64,000 nucleotides of DNA, taken from assembly GCF_001646665.1 (NCBI RefSeq), contig NZ_LWBU01000279.1, positions 127,908-191,907 of the forward strand. The letters run 5' to 3'. Below the pieces are notes generated by a model, which saw nothing but the letters and a program-made list of their open reading frames with translations, was not told the DNA's origin and ran no database searches. Position 1 is the stretch's first letter. Each line of letters starts with the position of its first letter. The stretch is from Streptomyces noursei (GTDB lineage Bacteria; Actinomycetota; Actinomycetes; Streptomycetales; Streptomycetaceae). Made by a program: the position numbers and the translations under genes. Below, piece by piece: positions 50,740 through 58,320 of the stretch.

Positions 50740-53180
50740 GGCCCTTCGTAGCACGCGTCCGCGCCGGCCTTCCAGTGCCCGCCGTCCCGGCCGCGCAGCT
50801 CGGCGACCCGCCGGTACAGCTCGACGGCCTCGGTGCGCCGTCCGAGCTGCTGCAGGCAGTGGGCCTCGTCGCCGCGGCTGGCCAGGGCGTCCGGATGGGT
50901 GGCGCCCAGCACCCGGTCCCGGGCCTCGGCGACCCGCTCGTACGCGGCGAGCGCCTCCGCCCACAGGCCGAGCCAGCCGAGCGCCACGGCGACCTCCCGG
51001 CAGCTGACCAGGGTGTCGGGATGGTCGGGGCCCAGGACGCGTTCGCGGATCGCGCACACGTCCCGCGCCTCGACGAGCGCGTCCTGCCAGCGGCGGAGCC
51101 GGCCCAGGTTGACGCCCAGGCCGTGCCGGGCGCGCAGGGTCTCCGGGTGGTCCGGGCCGTGCACCCGGGTGCGGGTGGCCACGAGGTCGCGGTACAGCTC
51201 CAGCGCCTCGTCGCCGCGCCCGAGCCTGCCCAGCGCTATCCCGGCCTCATGGCGGGCGGCGAGCGTGTCGGGGTGGTCCGGGCCGAGGGCGCGGGCGCGG
51301 GCCGAGGCGACCTCCCGGTAGGTGCGCAGCGCCTCCGTCCAGCGGTCCAGCTGCCCGAGCGTGTACGCCACCTCGTACCGCGTCACGAGGGTGTCGGGGT
51401 GCTCGGGCCCCAGCAGGCGGGCGCGCGCGGCGGCCACGTCGCACGCCGTCCGGTACGCCTCCTCCCGGCGCCCGAGGCGGCCGAGGGTGCACGCCAGGTT
51501 GTGGCGGCAGCGCAGCGTGTCGGGATGGTCGGCGCCCATGGTGCGGGTGCGGGCGTCGAGGACGGAGGTGTACACCCGGTGCGCCTCGGCGTGACGCCCG
51601 AGCCGGCCCAGGACGAACGCCATCTCCTGGCGGGCGGCGAGGGTGTCGGGGTGGTCGGGGCCGAGCGCGCGGGCACGGCCCTCGGCGACGCGCCCGAACT
51701 CGCGCAGCGCGTCGGTGTCCCGGCCGGTCCTGGTGAGCGCGAACCCGGCCTCGTAACGGCTGGTGAGCGTGTCGGGATGATCCGGGCCCAGGGCGTGCTC
51801 CCGCTCGGCGGCGACCGATCGGTGCACCTTGCCCGCCTCGTCCCAGCGGCCCAGCCGGCCGAGGCTGAGCCCCGCGCTGTGCCTGCCGTCGAGGTGGGCG
51901 ACGACCCGGGGCGCGGGAACGTGGACCCGCCCCGGCACCGGGCGGTCGGTGCCGGTGAGGTCCGTGCGGGGGCGGTCGGTGCGGGGCAGGTCCGTGCCGG
52001 GCCAGTCGGTGGCGGGGCGGTCGGGGCCGGTGAGGTCCGTGCGGGAACGGTCCGTACGGGCGCGGTCCGCCCTGGGCCAGTCGGTGGCCGGCGGGTCGTC
52101 GCCGGGCCGGGCGGGGCCGGGCGCGTCCGTACCGGGGCGGTCGGTGGCGGGCTCGTGGGCGGGGGGCGTCCACGCGCCGGTGAGGCCGGCCGCCGGGTCG
52201 GGCGGCGGGGCGGTGTACGGCAGCAGGGTGCCGACCGCCTTGTGACCGGTGGTCATGCCTCGGGTCCAGGGCGGCAGGTGGGGGGCGCGGGGCGCGAGCG
52301 GGAAGGGGGCGGGGAACACGGCGGCCGGGGCCGGGCGGGCGGCGATGATACGGCGTCGCAGGTCGGTGGCGTCGGTGGGCCGGCCGTCGGGCGTCTTGGC
52401 AAGCAGGTCGAGCACCGCCCGCTCGAAGAACTCGGGCAGTTCCGCCCGGTGGTTGCGCAGCGGCTCGGGCGGGGTGTCGCGGTGGCCCACGAGTATCCCC
52501 CAGGCGTCGTCCAGGTCGAAGGGCGGGACGCCGGTGGCGATCTCGTACAGGACGCAGCCGAGGGAGTACAGGTCGCTGCGGTGGTCGACGTGACCGCCGC
52601 TGATCTGCTCGGGCGACATGTAGTGCGGGGTGCCCATGGCGATGCCGGTGCCGGTGAGGCGGGCGGTGAAGCCGATGTCGGCGCCGAGCCGGGCGATCCC
52701 GAAGTCGCAGATCTTCACCGTGCCGTCGTCGAGCCGCATGATGTTGGCGGGCTTCAGGTCGCGGTGCACGACGCCCTGCCGGTGGGTGTGGGCGAGGGCG
52801 TCGGCCACCTGCTCGGCGATGTCCACCACGACGTGGACGGGCAGCGGGTGCTGCTGGTTGTCCTCCAGGAGCTGGCTGAGGTTGCGGCCCTCCAGGAGCT
52901 CCATGACGAGGAAGAGCAGTCCGTCGGACTCCCCGAAGTCGTGGACGACCGTGACGCCCCGGTGCTGGAGCGCCGCCGCGACGCGCGCCTCGCGGCGGAA
53001 CCGCTCGCGCAGCACGGTGCCGAAGTTCCGGTCCTGTTGCGGTCCCAGCGGTTTGAGGCACTTGACCGCGACGCGGCGGCCGAGCGCCTCGTCGGTGGCG
53101 CGCCACACCTCGCCCATGCCGCCGCGTCCGATCAACTCCTCCAGCCGGTACCGCCCCTGGAGCAGCCTGGTGTCCCCCAT
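50736..53180 (-). CDS. Ser/Thr protein kinase with C-terminal kinesin-light-chain-type TPR array
   Basis: An 814-residue protein. The kinase domain (about 8-275) has YRLEELIGRGGMGEVW, VAVKCLK, HRDLKPANIM, DFGIARLG and HYMSPEQISG. A low-complexity linker (about 330-435) is built of degenerate TD/DRP units (RTDRSRTDLTGPDRP...). There is no transmembrane helix. From about 445 to 795 run about nine TPR_10/12 repeats, each ending in a variant of ALGPDHPDTL; I count eight such linkers. The kinase is therefore a soluble scaffold-type enzyme. ATG 53180 is chosen; the frame extends upstream to 53234. Its stop overlaps the flavoprotein start, making the flavoprotein or its partner a plausible substrate. 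Confidence 0.92.
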   Translation of the reverse strand: MGDTRLLQGRYRLEELIGRGGMGEVWRATDEALGRRVAVKCLKPLGPQQDRNFGTVLRERFRREARVAAALQHRGVTVVHDFGESDGLLFLVMELLEGRNLSQLLEDNQQHPLPVHVVVDIAEQVADALAHTHRQGVVHRDLKPANIMRLDDGTVKICDFGIARLGADIGFTARLTGTGIAMGTPHYMSPEQISGGHVDHRSDLYSLGCVLYEIATGVPPFDLDDAWGILVGHRDTPPEPLRNHRAELPEFFERAVLDLLAKTPDGRPTDATDLRRRIIAARPAPAAVFPAPFPLAPRAPHLPPWTRGMTTGHKAVGTLLPYTAPPPDPAAGLTGAWTPPAHEPATDRPGTDAPGPARPGDDPPATDWPRADRARTDRSRTDLTGPDRPATDWPGTDLPRTDRPRTDLTGTDRPVPGRVHVPAPRVVAHLDGRHSAGLSLGRLGRWDEAGKVHRSVAAEREHALGPDHPDTLTSRYEAGFALTRTGRDTDALREFGRVAEGRARALGPDHPDTLAARQEMAFVLGRLGRHAEAHRVYTSVLDARTRTMGADHPDTLRCRHNLACTLGRLGRREEAYRTACDVAAARARLLGPEHPDTLVTRYEVAYTLGQLDRWTEALRTYREVASARARALGPDHPDTLAARHEAGIALGRLGRGDEALELYRDLVATRTRVHGPDHPETLRARHGLGVNLGRLRRWQDALVEARDVCAIRERVLGPDHPDTLVSCREVAVALGWLGLWAEALAAYERVAEARDRVLGATHPDALASRGDEAHCLQQLGRRTEAVELYRRVAELRGRDGGHWKAGADACYEGP

Positions 53181-53484
53181 CGCGTGCCATCGCCCCCGTC
53201 GTGTCCCCGTCGATCCGCCCGTCGCCCCCGCCACGCCCCTCCCCGGCCCGTCCAGTATGGCGGTCCGGCCGCGCGGTGTGTACGGGGTCGGGCGGGTGTC
53301 GCGCCCCTGATCCGGTGACGGTTCGGGCGCCGTGACGGGGCGTGAGGTGTCTCGGTGACGGGAGGGGAAGCAGCGCAGCGGGGTGCCGGTCCACGATCAC
53401 CGGGTGGCGTACGGGCAAGCACGGCGACCGCCCCGGACCACGGGGGCGCGGGGCGGCGGCGGGCGGGGCCGGGAGGAGGCGAGG
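53181..53484. other. 304-bp intergenic region, nothing recognised
   Basis: Between the CBS gene stop and the kinase-TPR start, both on the minus strand. It should carry the kinase promoter (perhaps near CATACTGG on the minus strand at about 53255) but I see no convincing -35/-10 pair or gene. Confidence 0.4.
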
Positions 53485-53901
53485 TCAGTCGGTGGAGAGT
53501 GCCTCCAGCAGGTCGCCGACCTGGGGGTCCGGCAGGGCGCGGGCGACGTCCGCCTGGGCGATCATGCCGACCAGGCGGTGGTCGTCGATCACCGGGAGCC
53601 TGCGCACCTTGTGCTCGGTCATCCTGCGCAGCACCAGCTGGGCGTCGTCGTCCGCGTCGACGTAGACGACTCCGCCCTGGGCGAGCTCACCGGCCGTGGT
53701 CGTCGCGGGGTCCTTGCCGGCGCCCAGCGCCTTCACCACGATGTCGCGGTCGGTCAGCATGCCCTTGAGCTTGTCGTCGGATCCGCAGATCGGCATCGCG
53801 CCGACCCCGAGCTGTTTCATCATCTCGGCGGCCTGGAGGACGGTGTCGCCCTCACCGACGCAGTCGACACCCGCGGTCATCAGCTGCCGTGCGGTTGTCA
53901 T
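53485..53901 (-). CDS. Tandem CBS-domain protein
   Basis: A 138-residue protein made of two CBS motifs: MTAGVDCVGEGDTVLQAAEMM with MPICGSDDKLKGMLTDRDIVV, and GGVVYVDADDDAQLVLRRMTEHKVRRLPVIDDHRLVGMIAQADVARAL. It forms a single Bateman module that should bind adenosyl nucleotides (AMP, ATP, SAM or NAD). ATG 53901 follows AGGAGG. It is the last gene of a tightly packed minus-strand run (HemK-like, CDGSH, DUF6480, CBS) with gaps of 14 and 28 bases. Confidence 0.93.
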   Translation of the reverse strand: MTTARQLMTAGVDCVGEGDTVLQAAEMMKQLGVGAMPICGSDDKLKGMLTDRDIVVKALGAGKDPATTTAGELAQGGVVYVDADDDAQLVLRRMTEHKVRRLPVIDDHRLVGMIAQADVARALPDPQVGDLLEALSTD

Positions 53902-53915
53902 GCCTCCTGCTCCCT

Positions 53916-54167
53916 TCAGAGTGCGATCATCAGTGCCATCGCGGCGAACAGCGCCGCCACGAGCACCACGACCAGCAGGATCAGCACCATGGGTGCCTTG
54001 GCCCAGCCGGTCGGCGGGTTGTGCGTCTCCCTCGGCCCGGCCCCGGGCATGCTCGACTCCCCGGGCGGGGTCTCCCCCGGCGGGACTCCCCCGCCGGGTT
54101 CGAGGCCCGGGGTGCGGTCCGGATCGGGGTCCGGGTTCGGGTCGGGATCGGGGTTCGCGTGGCTCAT
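53916..54167 (-). CDS. DUF6480-type small membrane protein
   Basis: An 83-residue protein: an acidic, Pro-rich N-terminus of DP repeats (NPDPDPNPDPDPDR), a Gly/Pro stretch (LEPGGGVPPGETPPGE), then GWAKAPMVLILLVVVLVAALFAAMAL, one C-terminal membrane helix. The layout fits the Streptomyces DUF6480 family, whose function is unknown. It probably presents its acidic arm to the cytoplasm. It lies between CBS and CDGSH genes, 14 and 28 bases from them. Confidence 0.82.
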   Translation of the reverse strand: MSHANPDPDPNPDPDPDRTPGLEPGGGVPPGETPPGESSMPGAGPRETHNPPTGWAKAPMVLILLVVVLVAALFAAMALMIAL

Positions 54168-54195
54168 GCCGTACGAGTACGCAGGCCGGCGCCTT

Positions 54196-54417
54196 TCAAT
54201 CCTCCCCGCGGGTCCGGCGCCGGTGGCTGGTGTCGCACCACGGGTAGCGGCGGCTGCGGCGGCAGGTGCACAGCGCGACCATGAAGCGGTCGGAGCGCGC
54301 CGTCGTACCGTCCGGCATCCGGACCTCGACGGGCCCGTCGATCAGGACCGGGCCCTCCGGGTCGATCGTCACCCGTCGGGCGGAACGCTCGGCCGCGGGT
54401 TCAGTTTCGTTGCGCAC
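54196..54417 (-). CDS. CDGSH iron-sulfur domain protein (CDTSH variant)
   Basis: A 73-residue mitoNEET-like protein. The cluster motif is C50-T-C52-RRS-RRYPW-C61-D-T-S-H65, matching C-x-C-x2-S-x3-P-x-C-D-x-S-H, but with Thr where CDGSH has Gly. The upstream beta part reads VTIDPEGPVLIDGPVEVRMPDG, as expected for this family. It should hold one redox-active, acid-labile [2Fe-2S] cluster. The GTG start (54417) lies inside the HemK-like gene's end (17-base overlap), so the two are co-translated. Neighbours across the divergent promoter are also iron proteins. Confidence 0.93.
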   Translation of the reverse strand: MRNETEPAAERSARRVTIDPEGPVLIDGPVEVRMPDGTTARSDRFMVALCTCRRSRRYPWCDTSHRRRTRGED

Positions 54418-55060
54418 GGATCACCACCAGGTCCTCCTTGCGCTCGTCGGGTCCTATCAGCCCCCGCTGCTCCAGCCACTCCGCGTGCCGCGCCATCACC
54501 GGCCCGAAGGGGATCCTGGCCCGCAGTTCGACGCGCGCCGACAAGCCGCCGTCCTCCAGTTGCCCCAGCGTGGCGTCCACTCCGGACAGCGCCGACTGGA
54601 CCAGCAGCAGGACGCCCGACTCCCGCAGCAGGTGCGGCACGCGTGCGCAGAGCCGGTCCAGGACCTGACGGCCGTCCACGCCCGCGTTCCAGGTGCGCAC
54701 CTCGCCGCGCCGCACCGGGCCCGGGGACAGGACGTAGGGCGGGTTGGACAGGATCAGGTCGAACCGGCACCCCTCGACGGGTTCCGTCAGGTCGCCGTGC
54801 CGGACGACGACCGGCAGCCGGCGGCGCCGGGCGTTGTAGCGCGCGGCGAGCACGGCGCGCCAGGAGATGTCGACGGCGGTCACCCGTGCGCCCGGGCACT
54901 CGGCGGCCATGAGGGCCAGCGCGCCGGTTCCGGTTCCGACGTCCAGGACCTCGACGCCGGGCTGGGCGCACAGCGTGCGGAGCTCGCTGCGCGCCGCCTG
55001 GGCGAGCAATTCCGTGTCCTCCTGGGGCGCGTACACGCCGCGCGGTCTGAGTAGACGCAT
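54401..55060 (-). CDS. HemK/PrmC-like class I SAM methyltransferase
   Basis: A 219-residue methyltransferase: YAPQEDTELLAQAARSE, motif I VLDVGTGTGALALMAA, VTAVDISWRAVLAARYNARR and the catalytic NPPY in LILSNPPYVLSPG. NPPY identifies an amino-methylating enzyme of the HemK2/PrmC class (protein glutamine or nucleotide N-methylation), but it lacks the N-terminal PrmC domain, so it is not the standard release-factor enzyme. Its ATG is only about 10 bases from the predicted -10 element, so the mRNA may be nearly leaderless. First gene of the HemK-CDGSH-DUF6480-CBS run. Confidence 0.9.
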   Translation of the reverse strand: MRLLRPRGVYAPQEDTELLAQAARSELRTLCAQPGVEVLDVGTGTGALALMAAECPGARVTAVDISWRAVLAARYNARRRRLPVVVRHGDLTEPVEGCRFDLILSNPPYVLSPGPVRRGEVRTWNAGVDGRQVLDRLCARVPHLLRESGVLLLVQSALSGVDATLGQLEDGGLSARVELRARIPFGPVMARHAEWLEQRGLIGPDERKEDLVVIRAQRN

Positions 55061-55073
55061 GCACAGCGGGTAC
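55049..55073 (+). promoter_or_regulatory. Sigma-B-like promoter, plus direction (FAD-Rieske gene)
   Basis: GAGT (55049), 15-base spacer, GGGTAC (55068): full match to GNNT-N14-16-GGGTAC. The expected transcript start lies about 45 bases before ATG 55124. Its -10 overlaps that of the opposite promoter. Confidence 0.65.
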
Positions 55074-55094
55074 CTCGGTCTTCCCCGGCGAAAC
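55070..55094 (-). promoter_or_regulatory. Sigma-B-like promoter, minus direction (HemK-like operon)
   Basis: On the minus strand GTTT (55094-55091), 15-base spacer, AGGTAC (55075-55070): one mismatch to the consensus. The expected start is at the ATG of the HemK-like gene or just before it. It shares the self-complementary GGTACC core with the plus promoter. Confidence 0.55.
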
Positions 55095-55123
55095 GCTGGT
55101 GATCGGTGTGTGAGGAGTGAGCG

Positions 55124-56671
55124 ATGAGCTTTGAGTCCGGTTCCGGTTCGGGTTCTCTGTGGATGGAGTACGCCCCGGGCCCCACCCGTCCGGCCGTGGA
55201 CGGCCCCGTCGAGACGGAGGTGGCCGTGGTGGGTGCCGGGATCGCCGGCATCTGCACGGCTTGGGAGCTCGCCCGCGCCGGGCACCAGGTGGTGCTGCTC
55301 GAGGCCGACCGCGTCGCGTCGGCCGTGACGGGCCACACCACGGCGAAGCTGTCGGCGCTGCACGGCATGGTGTACGCGGACATCGCCCGCATCCACGGCA
55401 AGCGAGCCGCCCGGCTGTACGCCCATTCGCAGCAGATCGCCGTCGACCGGGTGGCGGAGGTCAGCGACGAACTGGGCATCGACTGCGACCTGGAGCGGCT
55501 GCCGGCGTACTCGTACACCGTCGATCCCGCCAAGGAGGAGCAGGTGCGCCGGGAGGCGGAGGCGGCCCGGGAGGCCGGCCTGGACGCCTCGTACGTCACC
55601 GACGTGCCGCTGCCGTTCCCGGTGGTCGGCGCGGTCAGGGTGGAGAACCAGGCACAGTTCCACCCGCGCAAGTACCTGCTGGCCCTCGCGGCCGACCTGG
55701 AGGTGCTGGGCGGGCGGATCTTCGAGCGGACCCGGGTGACGCGGCTGAACGAGGGCTCCCCGTGCGAGCTGACGACGAGCACCGGGCACACCGTCACGGC
55801 GCGCGAGGTCGTCGTCGCCACCCACTACCCGGTGTTCGACCGGGCACTGCTGTTCACCCGGCTGGAGCCCAAGCGCGAGCTGGTGGTGGCCGGCCCGCTG
55901 CCGGCCGGGCAGGACCCGGGCGGGATGTTCCTGACGTGGGACGACAACACCCGTTCGGTGCGCACGGCGCCGCTCGGCGAGGACGGGCGGCGGATGCTGA
56001 TCGTCACCGGTGAGAAGTTCACCCCCGGCACCGTCGGCGAGGGCGAGGTCGGCGAGCGCTACGGCAAGCTCTCCTCCTGGGCGCGCGAGCACTTCGGCGG
56101 CGTGGAGCTCACCCACCGCTGGGCGACGCAGGACAACGTCACGACGGACCACGTGCCGTACGTGGGACGGCTGCACGCCGGGTCGCGGCACGTGTACGTG
56201 GCCACCGGGTTCGCCGGCTGGGGCATGAGCAACGGCGTGATGGCCGGCGACCTCATCGCGTCCCGCATCCGGGGCAGGGAGCCCGCCTGGACCAGCCTGT
56301 ACGACCCGGCCCGGCTGCACCCGGTGCGCGAGGCGCCCGCCATGCTGCGGCTCCAGGCGCAGGTGGGCAAGCACTTCATCGGTGACCGGCTGCCGGGTGC
56401 GCACGCCGACTCGACGGACGACATCCCGCGCGGCGGCGGGGCGGTCGTACGCGTCGGGGGGCGGCGGGTGGCGGTGCACCGGGACGACGCGGGCTCGCTG
56501 CACGGCGTGTCGGCGCGCTGCACCCACCTCGGGTGCATCGTCCACTTCAACGACGAGGAGTGCGCGTGGGAGTGCCCGTGCCACGGCTCGCGGTTCGACG
56601 TGGACGGCAAGGTGGTGCAGGGCCCGGCGGTACGGCCGCTGGAGCAGATGGACGTCGAGGAGGGCGAATGA
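55124..56671 (+). CDS. FAD-dependent oxidoreductase with C-terminal Rieske [2Fe-2S] domain
   Basis: A 515-residue fusion. Residues about 28-400 are a DAO-type flavoprotein (VAVVGAGIAGICTAWELARAG, HTTAKLSALHG, YVATGFAGWGMSNGVMAG). Residues about 425-510 are a Rieske domain with ligands Cys466/His468 (CTHLGC) and Cys484/His487 (CPCHGSRF), extra cysteines forming the usual disulfide. Electrons should pass from the FAD substrate to the cluster or back. ATG 55124 follows TGAGGAG. The stop overlaps the start of the following diiron-type gene (ATGA), so both are coupled. Controlled by a sigma-B-like promoter, as is the divergent iron-sulfur operon. Confidence 0.95.
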   Translation: MSFESGSGSGSLWMEYAPGPTRPAVDGPVETEVAVVGAGIAGICTAWELARAGHQVVLLEADRVASAVTGHTTAKLSALHGMVYADIARIHGKRAARLYAHSQQIAVDRVAEVSDELGIDCDLERLPAYSYTVDPAKEEQVRREAEAAREAGLDASYVTDVPLPFPVVGAVRVENQAQFHPRKYLLALAADLEVLGGRIFERTRVTRLNEGSPCELTTSTGHTVTAREVVVATHYPVFDRALLFTRLEPKRELVVAGPLPAGQDPGGMFLTWDDNTRSVRTAPLGEDGRRMLIVTGEKFTPGTVGEGEVGERYGKLSSWAREHFGGVELTHRWATQDNVTTDHVPYVGRLHAGSRHVYVATGFAGWGMSNGVMAGDLIASRIRGREPAWTSLYDPARLHPVREAPAMLRLQAQVGKHFIGDRLPGAHADSTDDIPRGGGAVVRVGGRRVAVHRDDAGSLHGVSARCTHLGCIVHFNDEECAWECPCHGSRFDVDGKVVQGPAVRPLEQMDVEEGE

Positions 56672-57822
56672 CGGAGACGGCTCCCCGGCCGCAGGCGCGC
56701 CCGGCGGCCCCGGGTGCGCGCGTGCCGGACGCTCCCCCGCAGGGTGCTCCGCTGCCGGGCGCTCCCCTCCCGCGGGAGCGGGGTCCCCTGTCGGCCGCGG
56801 TCCTGCGGGTCCTGCGGGGCGGGTCGGCGCCCGCGGTCGCCGTGGCGGGCGCCGACCCGCTGGGCGAGGACCTCCAGCTGGCGCTGTACCTGGCGTACGA
56901 ACCCCACTACCGGACCCTGGAGGGCGTGGCCGACGAACGGGAGTGGGACCCGGCGCTGCTGGCGCTGCGCCGGCCGATGGAGCAGGCCTTCCTGGAGGCG
57001 CTGCGCGCGGCGGTGCCGGACGGCGACGACGTGACGGCGGCGCTGGAGCCGCTGCTGGTGGAACCGGTGGACGGGCACGGGGTGTCGCACCGCCTGATGC
57101 GGGAGGGCACCTGGGAGCTGATGCGGGAGTACCTGGTGCACCGCTCGCCGTACCAGCTCAAGGAGTCCGATCCGCAGGCGTGGCTGATCCCCCGCCTGGA
57201 AGGGCAGGCGAAGGCCTCCCTGGTGGCGGTGGCGTACGACGAGTTCGGCGGGGGCCGCGGCGAGCGGGTGCACGCGCGGCTGTTCGCCGACCTCATGGAG
57301 GGGGCGGGGCTGGACTCCTCGTACGGCCGCTACCTGGACCTCGTCCCCGCGGCGACCCTCGCCACGGTGAACGTGATGTCGCTGTTCGGGCTGCACCGGT
57401 CGCTGCGGGGCGCGGCGGCGGGGAACTTCGCGGTCATCGAGGTCACCTCGCCCCCGGGCGCCCGGCGGATGGCCAGGGCGCTGGAGAGGCTGGGGGCGCA
57501 GGAGCGGTGCGTCCGGTTCTTCACGGAGCACATCGAGGCGGACGCCGTCCACGAGCAGGTGATGCGCCGCGACGTGCTGGGCGACCTGCTGGACCGTGAA
57601 CCGGGGCTGGCCGCGGACGTGGCGTTCGGCATCCGGGCGACGGTGTGGCTGGACGAGCGCTGGGAGGAGCAGGTGCTGGCGGCCTGGGACGACGGCCGGT
57701 CCTCGCTGCGCGGGCCCCTCGCGCCGGCCGGGCCGGTGGCGACCGATCGGGACGCGACCGGGGACGGAGCGACCGCGACCGGGGCGACCGGGTCGGACGC
57801 CGCGCGGCCGTCTACCGGGTGA
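56668..57822 (+). CDS. Iron-containing redox enzyme (heme-oxygenase-like diiron family)
   Basis: A 384-residue protein; ATG 56668 overlaps the previous stop and GAGGAGGGCG precedes it. After a Pro/Ala-rich N-terminus of about 45 residues the helical fold shows DLQLALYLAYEPHYRTLEGVAD, MREYLVHRSPYQLKESDPQ, VAYDEFGGGRGERVHARLF and FFTEHIEADAVHEQVM, with Glu, Asp and His in helix positions expected to bind two irons. Family members (heme-oxygenase-like diiron oxidases/oxygenases) act on varied small molecules or proteins. The coupled FAD-Rieske protein is a natural electron donor (inference). The C-terminus is a low-complexity Thr/Asp tail. A strong terminator follows. Confidence 0.92.
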   Translation: MTETAPRPQARPAAPGARVPDAPPQGAPLPGAPLPRERGPLSAAVLRVLRGGSAPAVAVAGADPLGEDLQLALYLAYEPHYRTLEGVADEREWDPALLALRRPMEQAFLEALRAAVPDGDDVTAALEPLLVEPVDGHGVSHRLMREGTWELMREYLVHRSPYQLKESDPQAWLIPRLEGQAKASLVAVAYDEFGGGRGERVHARLFADLMEGAGLDSSYGRYLDLVPAATLATVNVMSLFGLHRSLRGAAAGNFAVIEVTSPPGARRMARALERLGAQERCVRFFTEHIEADAVHEQVMRRDVLGDLLDREPGLAADVAFGIRATVWLDERWEEQVLAAWDDGRSSLRGPLAPAGPVATDRDATGDGATATGATGSDAARPSTG

Positions 57823-57878
57823 GCCGGTCGCCGGGCCCCGGGTCCCGGCGGGGCGCGGGATGGGGCGGGCAGGGCTGC

Positions 57879-57913
57879 GGGCCGCGCGGCCGCCGGGGGC
57901 GGTCGCGCGGCCC
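57879..57913. terminator. Bidirectional terminator after the diiron-type gene
   Basis: GGGCCGCGCGGCCGCC (57879-57894) pairs with 57898-57913 over 16 bp with one G-T wobble and a 3-nt loop; lies between convergent genes. Confidence 0.85.
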
Positions 57914-57927
57914 GAGGGGTCGCAGGG

Positions 57928-58128
57928 TCAGGGGAGGAGCTCGTCGAGGGCGGCCTTGCCCTTCTCGGCCATCCTGCGTTCGGCCCAGGCGAGATTCTTC
58001 GGGTTGACGTCACGTCCTGAAGCGAGGACCAGGTCTTCGGCGTTGAATTCGCCCTCCGCACCGCTGTGCAGAAGCCTGTCGGGCGTGACGCCCTCTCGCT
58101 TGGAGGTCGAATCGGGCTCAGCGTTCAT
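57928..58128 (-). CDS. Small stress-type hypothetical protein, 66 aa
   Basis: ATG 58128 is four bases after AAGGAGG. The protein is soluble and charged: NAEPDSTSKREGVTPDRLL, EFNAEDLVLASGRDVNPKNL, AWAERRMAEKGKAALDELLP, with a helical end. I know no named family for it. A promoter matching the sigma-B consensus exactly (GTGT-N14-GGGTAC, 58192-58169) lies upstream, which places it in the general-stress class like its neighbours. Confidence 0.82.
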   Translation of the reverse strand: MNAEPDSTSKREGVTPDRLLHSGAEGEFNAEDLVLASGRDVNPKNLAWAERRMAEKGKAALDELLP

Positions 58129-58168
58129 GCCGCCTCCTTGTTCGTCCTGCAGACATTGTCGTCGCCGG

Positions 58169-58192
58169 GTACCCGGATCGCATCCCCTACAC
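58169..58192 (-). promoter_or_regulatory. Sigma-B-like promoter of the 66-aa protein gene
   Basis: On the minus strand GTGT (58192-58189), 14-base spacer, GGGTAC (58174-58169), predicted start about 35 bases before ATG 58128. Full match to GNNT-N14-16-GGGTAC. Confidence 0.65.
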
Positions 58193-58320
58193 CGATCGGG
58201 TGGGGTGCGATGTGGCGGACGGGGCCGGGAGGTCACCGTGCGCAGGGAGCGGGTCACGGCGGGTGCGGACCGTCGGCGCGGGACGTCCGGCGCTCGCCCG
58301 CGCGGCCGGGGCGCGCCGCG

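Noticed and set aside
51940..52140. Clustered short repeats considered as a CRISPR array or minisatellite
   Set aside because: Repeats are imperfect, unspaced and in frame within a protein linker; no array structure.
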